Positions 6,807-14,974 of a stretch of 27,893 bases of DNA are shown here, one piece after another. The DNA is from CALSPH01 sp041690035 (GTDB lineage Bacteria; Bacteroidota; Bacteroidia; NS11-12g; UBA955). The DNA is taken from NCBI GenBank assembly GCA_041690035.1, contig JBDNFC010000005.1:1-27893 (forward strand), given 5' to 3'. Each line of letters begins with the position of its first letter. Within the stretch, counting starts at the first letter, position 1. The notes under the pieces were generated by a model, which made no database searches, was not told where the DNA came from, and saw nothing but the letters and a program-made list of their open reading frames with translations. A program made the position numbers and the translations under genes.

Positions 6807-7736
6807 ATGCATCCACTCACCCATTGCCCTATTTGCAACTCTAGCGATATTGGTTCTTTTATAGAAACAACGGCTATGATGCATTCGAGTAAAAAATTAT
6901 TTAATTTTGATCAATGTGGCAATTGTAAACTGGTTTTTTTAAACCCAAGAGTTCCTTTGGATAAATTAAAAGACTATTATACCGCCCATTATTTGCCTTA
7001 TAGAGGAGCAAAGGCTTGGGGCAAGTTTGAGCATTTGGTTGAGAGCAGTCAGCGAAAATTAGATTTAAAACGGGTACAGAGAATAAAAGAATCGCACAGC
7101 CTTTCTGCCACATCCTTGGTGCTTGATATTGGTTGCGGGCAGCCCAGCTTTTTAAAGGCTTGTAAGCAATTGCTTAATTGCCAAACACTTGGTATTGACT
7201 TTAGTGACGAGGGTTGGAAAGACCAAATGTCAAATTTTGAAGGCATAGATTTGCAAATAGCAGAAATAAAAGATCTGTCAAACAACTTAAAGCCCGATGT
7301 TATTACCATGTGGCATTATTTAGAACATGACTATACTCCAATGGAAAATCTCTGTTACCTTAAATCTATTGCCAAACCATCGACAACACTCGTAATAGAA
7401 ATTCCCAATTTTGATTCAATGAGCAGAAAAAAATATGGCAAAAACTGGGCAGGTTGGCACACTCCGCGTCATATTTCATTGTTTTCTCCAAACAATATTA
7501 CCTTGTTGCTTGAAAAAAGTGGTTGGAAGGTAAAGCAACTGTTAACCTATGGCACTATGGATCCTTATCTGCTTTATTGGATGAGCAAGATGGAAAAAAA
7601 AGGCATAAAATGGGATAAAAATATGGAAGAAGAATTTTGGAAATTTCTTTTTGGAATGGCCTTATTTATGCCAAAAAAATGGATGGAAAGAAGGTCTTCG
7701 CTTGGCATTATGACTGTAATAGCTACACCGTTTTAA
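6807..7736 (+). CDS. Class I SAM-dependent methyltransferase with N-terminal zinc-knuckle
   Basis: A 309-aa protein. Residues 7-10 and 37-40 form two CxxC pairs (CPIC and CGNC), a probable structural zinc site. The methyltransferase core follows: VLDIGCG at 105-111, LGIDFSDE at about 128-135, and MWHYLEH at 168-174. The segment GWHTPRHISLFSP around residues 216-228 is the hallmark of the Methyltransf_23 group acting on lipids, sugars or O-antigen precursors. The substrate is unknown. It is a single gene: the region upstream is empty and the next gene is convergent, ending 7 bases away. The first ATG (6807) places the CxxC pair at the very N-terminus as in relatives. Confidence 0.8.
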   Translation: MHPLTHCPICNSSDIGSFIETTAMMHSSKKLFNFDQCGNCKLVFLNPRVPLDKLKDYYTAHYLPYRGAKAWGKFEHLVESSQRKLDLKRVQRIKESHSLSATSLVLDIGCGQPSFLKACKQLLNCQTLGIDFSDEGWKDQMSNFEGIDLQIAEIKDLSNNLKPDVITMWHYLEHDYTPMENLCYLKSIAKPSTTLVIEIPNFDSMSRKKYGKNWAGWHTPRHISLFSPNNITLLLEKSGWKVKQLLTYGTMDPYLLYWMSKMEKKGIKWDKNMEEEFWKFLFGMALFMPKKWMERRSSLGIMTVIATPF

Positions 7737-7742
7737 GGCTTT

Positions 7743-8450
7743 TTAAAAGTCCAAAAGGTCTCTACCTGCCCAAGTTCCTGAAGATTTATAGGGATAAAAA
7801 CGCGCAAAAAGCTCCTCTTTGTACCATTTATTTTCTTGTGTTTTTTTAATGGCTTCTTGGTGTTGCATACTTTTATAAGCAAATTGTTTTACCGACTCAA
7901 AATTGTTCCATAAACTAAAAGTAGCCATTTGAATTACAGGTACTTCCCCAACTCCTTTGGTATAAATTAACCCTTTATTTCCAACTAAAGCCTCTGCTGA
8001 GGTTGGCACATATTTCCAAAATCGCAGGAGCCAATTCCATTTTATGGTGGCTCTTGTAATTATGGCTATGGGTTTATTTGGGTCTAAATCTGCTCCTTTT
8101 TCAAAGGGATTCTTGCCCAACCATGTACCTTTTGCAGAAATGTTTTTCATGTAAAGTGTAAATAGCTCAGCCGTGTTCAATCTGTATCGTTTTATCAAAT
8201 CTGATGAAGTAAAAAAATTATGGGCGGACTGTTCAGACTCCCATACTTGCAGCAGGCAATAAACAGACCAATCTGGCAAAGGATTAAAACCTCTGCCTTT
8301 TCCACTGCCCAACAAGCGATAAAAAGTTAGCCCGTTTACTTTTGTTAAATCCTTGTGTGCAAATTGCATCATTTTAAAACCCCAAAACTTTTGTTTGATT
8401 GCCTCAAATTTAAAAAAGGAAATGGTGGAGATTTGTTGGCTCATTTGCAT
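7743..8450 (-). CDS. Spheroidene monooxygenase (CrtA)-like protein
   Basis: A 235-aa protein that matches the CrtA family: FYRLLGSGKGRGFNPLPDW at 43-61, IAIITRATIKWNWLLRFWKYVP in the middle (quoted here in part: ITRATIK...LRFWKYVP), then GVGEVPVIQMATFSLWNNFE, and WYKEELFARF...SGTWAGRDLL near the C-terminus. CrtA oxygenates acyclic carotenoids in phototrophic proteobacteria; related proteins occur in many Bacteroidota where the substrate is not established. No other carotenoid gene is in this window. The start could be Met1 or Met3 (MQMSQQ); nothing separates them. It is convergent with the methyltransferase gene at 6807-7736. Confidence 0.75.
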   Translation of the reverse strand: MQMSQQISTISFFKFEAIKQKFWGFKMMQFAHKDLTKVNGLTFYRLLGSGKGRGFNPLPDWSVYCLLQVWESEQSAHNFFTSSDLIKRYRLNTAELFTLYMKNISAKGTWLGKNPFEKGADLDPNKPIAIITRATIKWNWLLRFWKYVPTSAEALVGNKGLIYTKGVGEVPVIQMATFSLWNNFESVKQFAYKSMQHQEAIKKTQENKWYKEELFARFYPYKSSGTWAGRDLLDF

Positions 8451-8813
8451 TTGTACTCAAAAATTTTAAAGATTAAAAAAAATTGTTTGTAGGTTTATAT
8501 TCTTTTATCAAACACTTTAATCGCTGAATTGTTGGCACGTCTATTTAAGCCAAATTTCACATTAGACAATAAAAGACCCAAATGTGAACTCCAACATCAG
8601 GTTTTTTGATAAATATATTTTCTTTTAAATTTAAAAAGGAGATAAATGTTGTTTTATTATTTCGTGATGACCAAAATCTGTTTTGTTATCAGCAAAAGCT
8701 GCAAATGGATTATTATAAAGTACAAAAAGTACAAAAAATCCCATTGTTTTAAACCAAGAAATGCCTTAAAACTTTGTATTAAATTATAGATTATACATTG
8801 AAAAATTATATAA
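8451..8813. other. Gene-free AT-rich stretch upstream of the toxin-antitoxin promoter
   Basis: No credible reading frame, RNA gene or long repeat is visible. It contains one short direct repeat (AGTACAAAA twice around 8717-8735). It separates the divergent CrtA-like gene and the TA module, so promoter sequence for the former is expected near 8460, but I see no clear box. Confidence 0.6.
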
Positions 8814-8857
8814 AATGTTTTAAATTAAAACAATTTATTGTCTTATTTTAAAACAAT
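8814..8857. promoter_or_regulatory. Two tandem 21-bp palindromes, probable antitoxin operators
   Basis: Site 1 (8814-8834) reads AATGTTTTA-AAT-TAAAACAAT and site 2 (8837-8857) reads ATTGTCTTA-TTT-TAAAACAAT. Both fit one consensus, ATTGTTTTA-N3-TAAAACAAT, each with one mismatch, and all mismatches lie in the left arms. The centres are 23 bp apart, about two helical turns, so two dimers would bind on the same face. Site 2 covers the spacer between the -33 and -7 boxes, so binding would block transcription. The obvious ligand is the XRE-type HTH of the antitoxin encoded just downstream. Confidence 0.65.
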
Positions 8858-8868
8858 ACGTACCTTTG
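8838..8868 (+). promoter_or_regulatory. Bacteroidota-type promoter of the toxin-antitoxin operon
   Basis: A TTG (8838-8840) and TACCTTTG (8861-8868) are separated by 20 bases, a good match to the Bacteroidota -33 TTTG / -7 TAnnTTTG arrangement. Transcription would start around 8875, about 20 bases before the ATG at 8896. The promoter overlaps the second palindrome. Confidence 0.65.
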
Positions 8869-8895
8869 TAGGGTTAAAAATTAAGAAACACGGAT

Positions 8896-9696
8896 ATGAA
8901 AGAAACATTGTCGCAAAAACAAATAGGCCAAAGAATTACAGAACTTCGAAAAATGAAGGGATTATCTCAAGAGGATTTGGCTAAATGTGTAAAAATATCC
9001 CGTCCGTCATTGGCTCAAATTGAGTTGGGAAACAGGGGACTTGATATTCTTGAATTGCAAAAAATATCCATGGTTTTAGAATTCTCTTTGGATGATTTTA
9101 TGTCGAAGGATTTTTCTGCAAGCCATATTATTGAAAGAAAAGAAGCAAAAAAAGCAAAGCAAGTAAATGAAAGGATTTCTGTGCCTACCCTGCATGTTAA
9201 TAAATTAAAGAATGTATTGTTATATATGCTTGAACGCTGCGCTGGCAAACCCAATGTTGGGGAAACTGTGCTATACAAATTGCTTTATTTTATAGACTTT
9301 AATTATTATGAATTGTATGAGGAGCATTTGACTGGTGTGCAATATCGGAAATTGCCATTTGGTCCAGTGCCACAAAAATTGGATGCAATTATCAATCAAA
9401 TGATAGAAGACGGACAATTGCAAAGGGTAAAAACAGAGTACCATGGTTTCCCTCAAACCCGCTATTTGCCGCTAGAAAAAGCCGATTTGACCGCCTTAAA
9501 AGGAAGTGAAAAAGATGTAGTGGATAAAGTGATTGAACAAATGAGTGATTGGTCTGCGAATTTAATAAGCGATTACTCTCACAAAGACTTGCCTTGGGAA
9601 GTTACAGAAGATGGGAAGAATATTCATTATAATTTGGCTTTTTACAGAGATTTGCCATATTCTGTAAGGGTTTATGATGAAACCGAAAACGACTAA
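8896..9696 (+). CDS. XRE-HTH plus Panacea (DUF4065/SocA-like) antitoxin
   Basis: A 266-aa protein. Residues 8-68 are an XRE-type helix-turn-helix (ITELRKMKGLSQEDLAK...SRPSLAQIELGNRGL). After a lysine-rich linker (about 70-100), residues 103-260 form a DUF4065 domain, now called Panacea: LLYFIDFNYYE, then YRKLPFGPVPQKLD, and the conserved HKDLPWE near residue 230. Panacea domains are antitoxins that neutralise many unrelated toxins (Kurata and colleagues' PanAT systems), and HTH fusions both neutralise and autoregulate. The toxin gene starts 5 bases downstream. Twin palindromes in the promoter support autoregulation. Its neighbours suggest a small defence island. Function is from family; toxin pairing is from gene order. 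Confidence 0.88.
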   Translation: MKETLSQKQIGQRITELRKMKGLSQEDLAKCVKISRPSLAQIELGNRGLDILELQKISMVLEFSLDDFMSKDFSASHIIERKEAKKAKQVNERISVPTLHVNKLKNVLLYMLERCAGKPNVGETVLYKLLYFIDFNYYELYEEHLTGVQYRKLPFGPVPQKLDAIINQMIEDGQLQRVKTEYHGFPQTRYLPLEKADLTALKGSEKDVVDKVIEQMSDWSANLISDYSHKDLPWEVTEDGKNIHYNLAFYRDLPYSVRVYDETEND

Positions 9697-9701
9697 AGGT
9701 G

Positions 9702-10061
9702 ATGGAATTCGATACACTTTCAGAATTTGACAAAGATTTAAAGCAGCTTTTAAAAAAGTACAGAAGTTTGCAAAATGATTTAGAAGTTGTTAAAACCATT
9801 TTAAAAGCCAAGCCTAACGAAAAACCCCCGTTTAGTTTTCAAATAAATAATTTAGGCATTAAAACTTGTATCATAAAAGTAAAGAAAATTGCTTGTGATA
9901 GTTTAAAAGGCCGAGGTGTAAATTCTGGATTGCGGTTAATATATGACCACTTTTCTATTGAACAAAAAATCACCTTTATAGAATTATACCACAAAAACGA
10001 CAAGGAAACAGAAGACAGGGCAAGAATAATGGATAATATTAGTTGTTGTGAATTAGCATAA
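9702..10061 (+). CDS. RelE/ParE-superfamily-like toxin, partner of the Panacea antitoxin
   Basis: A 119-aa protein when read from the ATG at 9702; a GTG directly before it (9699) is an alternative, but AAAGG lies just upstream of both. The shape fits a RelE-type fold: an N-terminal helical pair (FDKDLKQLLKKYRSLQNDLE), a beta strand I(K)TCIIKVKKIACDSLKG, then GVNSGLRLIYDH and the C-terminal strand ITFIELYHKNDKE. RelE toxins cleave mRNA on the ribosome and ParE toxins inhibit gyrase; which applies is not readable, since the catalytic residues of RelE are poorly conserved. Position 5 bases after an antitoxin gene is the strongest support. An alternative is a host-regulatory protein. Confidence 0.7.
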   Translation: MEFDTLSEFDKDLKQLLKKYRSLQNDLEVVKTILKAKPNEKPPFSFQINNLGIKTCIIKVKKIACDSLKGRGVNSGLRLIYDHFSIEQKITFIELYHKNDKETEDRARIMDNISCCELA

Positions 10062-10168
10062 GGTACAAATCTAAAGCCATTTCGATTTAAGCCCAAACTC
10101 CTATATGATAAAAATACCAATATTACATTAGTTAATGCATTATAAAATAATTTCAGTGTTTTCTAATA

Positions 10169-13100
10169 TTAAAAACTTCTCTCAAAATATAATTCTGGCA
10201 AAATAACTTTAATTTCCAATTCTGTGTCTTCCTTTTTCCAGTAAACAATGAAATTCACTTTCGCTTGCTTCAAATGATACCCTTTTTGTTTTTCTAATTC
10301 AATCGTATTGAGAAATTGTTTAGAGAATTTCAAAACAGATTGTCCTTTGTCGTTTTTGCATTCATCACCGTTTATGGTCAAAGAATCTCCACTTGTGAGT
10401 TGCGAAACATGATGCTGTCGGGTAATAAAGTAATCTAACCAAACATCTTCGTGTGTCAAGTGCATTGCCAACTGCTGGGGTGGCAAATGTTCTTCTCTGC
10501 ATTCAACGCTTTCTAAATTTTCTGCTGTGAGGTTGTCAAGATAATTTCCGTTCAAGTGAATTGTCAAGTTGCGTTTTGCTCTTGTCATTGCTACATAAAG
10601 TTGTCGCTTTGCTCCATCGGTTGTAGGGTTGAAGTTTTCAAGCATGATGAAAACATTGTCAAACTCTTTTCCCTTTGCTTTATGGATTGTAGAAATAAAA
10701 ATAGTTTCACCATTTTCATTGTAGAAATCTTCAAGTTTTGATTCTCTTACGAAAACTTCTAAATCTGATTTGTATTTCTTATTTAAATTACTGTCTTCAA
10801 ATTGTTTGATAAGGTTGTTGCATACTTCAAGTTTTGAACTTTGATGAAACTTTTTTATCATTTCACTTTTTGCATTTGCCCAAACTTCATCACTGATAAT
10901 TTTTATATCATCCCCTATATTTATTTCATTCAGAAGGAAACGAACTTCTAAAAGGTTTTGTAAACTGAAATTGTCATTGCTTTGAATCAACTTTGCTTGC
11001 ATCCCATTTTTTAAAAGCAAACCTGTAATCTGTAATGCTTCATCATTTTTTTTTGTCAACACACAAGTAGTTCCTGCAAGCCCTGTTGCAAGTATGTCTT
11101 GCACTAAAGGATTAATTAGATTTCCGTTCCGATACCGCACCAACTTTATGTTTCCATTGTCGGTTTGCTTTGCTGCAATTGAAGTTTCTTTCAAGCGGTG
11201 GCGAATCTTTTTCACAAAACCGTTTGAGAATTCAACCAAGTTGTTTTTGCTTCTGTAATTTTCTATTAGTTCGTGTTTGGCTGCTTTTCTTTCAGCCATA
11301 AACTGCTCCAAATATTTTGAACTTGCTCCTCTGAATTCAAAAATATTTTGATCATCATCTCCCACTGCAATCACTCTCATTTCTTCATTCTGCTCTATCA
11401 AACAATTTATCAATGCAAATTCGTCATCGTTCATGTCTTGTGCTTCATCAATTACCAAAACCGTTTTTGTAATTCGGTTTGCTTCAACTTCTCCCTTCTT
11501 AATTTTTTCAATAGTGCTTTTCAAAATGGCATCAGACTTTTCCAAATTCCCTACCTTTCCTAGCAAATCAAAACAGTAGGAATGAAAAGTTTTTATTTCA
11601 ATGTAGTGGGCGGCATTGCCAATGAGAGAAAGCAAACGCTTTTTAAATTCTGTTGCTGCTGCTCTTGAAAATGTAACCATTAAAAGTTGCTCATGCTTTA
11701 CATCTTCCATTAAAAGTAGTGATGCTAATTTATGAACTAACACTCTTGTTTTTCCACTACCAGGCCCTGCCAAAACTGCAATATTTTTTGTTTCATTGTC
11801 TTTAATAATTTCTAATTGCGTTGGAGATAATGTGCCAAACAACTGACGAAACTTTGCAGGAGTTAAATTTCTTTTGATTTCGTTTTGTCTACTGCCTTTG
11901 AAATATTTATTGAGAAACGAAGTATAGTTCAACTGGAAATAATCATCAACAAATTGCAATGCTCCTTTGTAATCACCGATCATTTTTTGGGCATACTCAC
12001 CAACAATATGAATTTGTTGAACCTTGTTTTCGTAAAACTGATTTAGCTTTTGGTAATCTTCGTTCTTATATCTCCGTTTGTTGTCTTGTTCAACTCTGTC
12101 GATGGTTAAGCGATTATATACAACTAAAAATCCACCTTCAATTTTTATTGCATCAATTCGTGAAAGATAAAAAAGGGTGTCCTCAATATCTTCAAGTGAA
12201 ACTTTCATTTCAAAAAGTTTCAACCTCTTTTCAAACTCGTCTTTTAGTTCGTGAACTGAAAATTCCACCAATACTTCTTCATTTTCTTTTTCATTTTCTA
12301 CACTGTTTAAATTGCTTTTATCGTAGAGAAATTTTACCAAAAACTTTGCTAACACATGCCGCCTCTCTAACTTTTCTTTTAAAGAATCTTTTGGCTGAAC
12401 GCAAAGAATCACAACATGATTTTTTGAATACTCCTCGTTGTGTCGCTTAATCCAATTCTTGATTGCCCAAAAATTGATAATGGTTTTTATTTTGTTCGGT
12501 GTTACATCTTTGCAACCACTTGCTTCTGCATCTTCATTCAGTTCTTTTAAGTGGTAAGTTTTTTCTTGTTCTTCAAATACTGGTAAGAGAAAATTTTCAA
12601 TCTTGCCGAATGCCTCCACAATATTTTGTGAACGGTTTATGTTTTCACCTTTCTTTATGAATGCAGTTAAATCTTTTGCATCGGCTAAAATCCCCTCCTC
12701 ACGAAGAAGGTTCACAATGTTTATCACTTCCTCTTTTACAATTCCTAAATGGTCGCTGATGTAATCTATTCTTGATTCAGCTGCTTCGCCATTGCTTTGC
12801 TTTTTGCTCTTGCTTGAAAAAAGTTTCTTGACAATTCTGATTCCTTTTTCTTTTTGCTTTTCCTCAAATCTTTGTGAAGCATTTATTTTTTCAATTGCTT
12901 CTTGTGCATTCTTTGAAAGTATACTGTCTGCAAAAATTCTTGGCATATTTTGCCCTCGTTTTAAATAGCCAGCATCTTCAAGGGCTGCAATCGCTGTTGT
13001 TACTCTTGTTTCAATCTCCACTACATTATCATCCCAACCTGCTTTTCTTGCAATCTCTAAAGCTGAATTTGAAACGGATGAACGAAATTTTGTAATGTCC

Positions 13101-14974
13101 TTGATTGCCTTCCAAACCTGCTGTATTTCTTTGATTGAAAGCTTGGTTTGATTTAGCAAGATGAAATGTTTACCAAGGTCTTCTTCATTGAATAACACAA
13201 AACAATCTGCTGTCATGTTTTCATCCCGTCCTGCTCTCCCAGCTTCCTGAATATAGTTTTCAAGTGAATCAGAAATTTCATAGTGAATTACCATTTCAAT
13301 ATCTTTCTTGTCAACTCCCATACCAAAAGCAGACGTTGCAACCATAATTGGTACTTCACCTTTTATGAAAGCATCTTGATTAGCGGTTTTTTCTTTTACA
13401 TCCATTTTGCCATGATATGGTTTCGCATTGAAACCATCTTTTGTCAATCTTTCTGCTAGCGAAAACGCTTTCTTTGTTCTTGAAACATAAATGATAGTCG
13501 CACAATTTTTTTCCTCAATTAAATCTCGTGCAGCTAAATATTTTTCCTCTTCATTATTTTTCTCAAAAACTTTGTATTGCAGATTCGTTCTAGATGCTTT
13601 TGAAGTAAAAACCTCCAAGTCAAGTGAAAGTTTTTCTCGAAAGTAGTCCCTAATATCCTCTATAACTTTCTGCTTTGCAGTTGCTGTAAAACATGAAACA
13701 GGAATTCCATCTTCAAGATTTTTCTTCTCCTGAATTAACTTAATGAAATCGCCTATATATAAATAATCAACTCTAAAATCTTGTCCCCATGAAGAAAAGC
13801 AGTGTGCTTCATCAATTACAAAGCGGACAATCTTTCTTCCTAAAAGTAATCTTTCTATAGTTTTAGAACGCAAGGATTCTGGGGAGATATAGAGAATAGA
13901 TGCGGAACCATCTTCAACTCTTTCAAAAGATTTTGCTTTTTCGATTGGATCAAGCAAGCCATTTATTGTAACTGCATCTGTAATTCCAATTTTTTCAAGA
14001 TTATCAACTTGGTCTTTCATTAAAGATTGCAAAGGAGAAATTACAACGGTCAACCCTTTTGCATTTTCGCCACTCATTAAAGCAGGTACTTGAAATGTAA
14101 TTGACTTTCCACCGCCAGTAGGAAATACTGCTAAGATTGATTTGTTGTCAATGGCAGCTTTTACCGCATTCTCTTGTAATGGTTCTCCTGCATAAGTTCT
14201 GTATGAATCAAAACCAAAAAACCTTTTAAGTCCTATATGAATATCTAATGCTTTGTTGCAATAAGAACAACCGCTAACACAGGGTTTGTTCCGCAAGCGA
14301 AACATAATCCTTTCTACTTCACGATAATTTTTTAGTATCCACGGAGGTGTAATTGAATAACGGCTATTTGCATTTATCAAAGAAAGACAATATGCTAATT
14401 CAATTGGATATTCAAATATAAATTTACCTAATTCGGCATACTCACAAATTTCGGAATGAAACTTTTGTAAAATTAAATGTTGAACTCGGGTTTCAATTGT
14501 TGAGTAAGCGATGAACCTGAAAAATGCATGAAACTCTATTTTATTGTTTAAAAGCAAAAAGAAAATTTGCTTTAAACTTTCGTCTAATTGATTAAATGAA
14601 GCTATCTCATCATATAGTAGATCTTTAGCTTTTATAGAATCATTAAGTGGGTTGTTATTCTCAAGAACTTGAAGTTTATCATCTTTTAATAAAGCATGAT
14701 AAGGCTTTGCCGGAAATAAAAGTGGTGAAAGAAATAATGTATCAATTGCGTTTGATTTAGTTATGCTTCCTTTATCAATGGCTTTTGCAATATGTATTAA
14801 ATCATGCTTTAAAATATTATGTCCACAAATAAACTTTGTACCCTTAAGAAAAGCAAGAAAGTCAGGTAAAGAAGCTGAATGAAAAATACTTCCACAGTCT
14901 TTAATGCTTCCAATATCAAGTATCTTTTTACCCTTTTCGTCAATTTCGGTATCTATAAATGCAATTGAGTCCAT
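10169..14974 (-). CDS. 1601-aa DEDDh exonuclease + RecQ helicase + UvrD-like helicase
   Basis: Three enzymes in one chain. Residues 1-115 are a DEDDh 3'-5' exonuclease: FIDTE (7-10 hold D8 and E10), GHNILKHDL with D58, D78, and YHALLKD with H93 and D98. A cysteine cluster C232/C236/C239 precedes the RecQ helicase (about 255-600): Walker A PTGGGKS (K290), DEAH at 388-391, TATAK, and QEAGRAGRD at about 576-583. A long middle (600-1045) contains winged-helix-like and charged segments. Residues 1050-1500 are a UvrD/Rep SF1 helicase: GPGSGKT (1070-1076), DEAQD (1176-1180), GDDDQNIFEFRGA, and YVAMTRAKR. Such giant proteins unwind and degrade DNA; I infer a defence or repair role. The start abuts the stop of the MTase-HIT gene, with no spacer, so it is the last gene of a coupled operon. 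Confidence 0.88.
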   Translation of the reverse strand: MDSIAFIDTEIDEKGKKILDIGSIKDCGSIFHSASLPDFLAFLKGTKFICGHNILKHDLIHIAKAIDKGSITKSNAIDTLFLSPLLFPAKPYHALLKDDKLQVLENNNPLNDSIKAKDLLYDEIASFNQLDESLKQIFFLLLNNKIEFHAFFRFIAYSTIETRVQHLILQKFHSEICEYAELGKFIFEYPIELAYCLSLINANSRYSITPPWILKNYREVERIMFRLRNKPCVSGCSYCNKALDIHIGLKRFFGFDSYRTYAGEPLQENAVKAAIDNKSILAVFPTGGGKSITFQVPALMSGENAKGLTVVISPLQSLMKDQVDNLEKIGITDAVTINGLLDPIEKAKSFERVEDGSASILYISPESLRSKTIERLLLGRKIVRFVIDEAHCFSSWGQDFRVDYLYIGDFIKLIQEKKNLEDGIPVSCFTATAKQKVIEDIRDYFREKLSLDLEVFTSKASRTNLQYKVFEKNNEEEKYLAARDLIEEKNCATIIYVSRTKKAFSLAERLTKDGFNAKPYHGKMDVKEKTANQDAFIKGEVPIMVATSAFGMGVDKKDIEMVIHYEISDSLENYIQEAGRAGRDENMTADCFVLFNEEDLGKHFILLNQTKLSIKEIQQVWKAIKDITKFRSSVSNSALEIARKAGWDDNVVEIETRVTTAIAALEDAGYLKRGQNMPRIFADSILSKNAQEAIEKINASQRFEEKQKEKGIRIVKKLFSSKSKKQSNGEAAESRIDYISDHLGIVKEEVINIVNLLREEGILADAKDLTAFIKKGENINRSQNIVEAFGKIENFLLPVFEEQEKTYHLKELNEDAEASGCKDVTPNKIKTIINFWAIKNWIKRHNEEYSKNHVVILCVQPKDSLKEKLERRHVLAKFLVKFLYDKSNLNSVENEKENEEVLVEFSVHELKDEFEKRLKLFEMKVSLEDIEDTLFYLSRIDAIKIEGGFLVVYNRLTIDRVEQDNKRRYKNEDYQKLNQFYENKVQQIHIVGEYAQKMIGDYKGALQFVDDYFQLNYTSFLNKYFKGSRQNEIKRNLTPAKFRQLFGTLSPTQLEIIKDNETKNIAVLAGPGSGKTRVLVHKLASLLLMEDVKHEQLLMVTFSRAAATEFKKRLLSLIGNAAHYIEIKTFHSYCFDLLGKVGNLEKSDAILKSTIEKIKKGEVEANRITKTVLVIDEAQDMNDDEFALINCLIEQNEEMRVIAVGDDDQNIFEFRGASSKYLEQFMAERKAAKHELIENYRSKNNLVEFSNGFVKKIRHRLKETSIAAKQTDNGNIKLVRYRNGNLINPLVQDILATGLAGTTCVLTKKNDEALQITGLLLKNGMQAKLIQSNDNFSLQNLLEVRFLLNEINIGDDIKIISDEVWANAKSEMIKKFHQSSKLEVCNNLIKQFEDSNLNKKYKSDLEVFVRESKLEDFYNENGETIFISTIHKAKGKEFDNVFIMLENFNPTTDGAKRQLYVAMTRAKRNLTIHLNGNYLDNLTAENLESVECREEHLPPQQLAMHLTHEDVWLDYFITRQHHVSQLTSGDSLTINGDECKNDKGQSVLKFSKQFLNTIELEKQKGYHLKQAKVNFIVYWKKEDTELEIKVILPELYFERSF

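Noticed and set aside
8717..8735. Short repeat AGTACAAAA, considered as a CRISPR or iteron unit
   Set aside because: Only two copies that touch each other; no spacer structure.
11959..12450. Open frame of 163 codons on the plus strand inside the helicase gene
   Set aside because: It is a shadow frame of the minus-strand 1601-aa gene, whose own motifs are intact; the shadow translation has no family resemblance.
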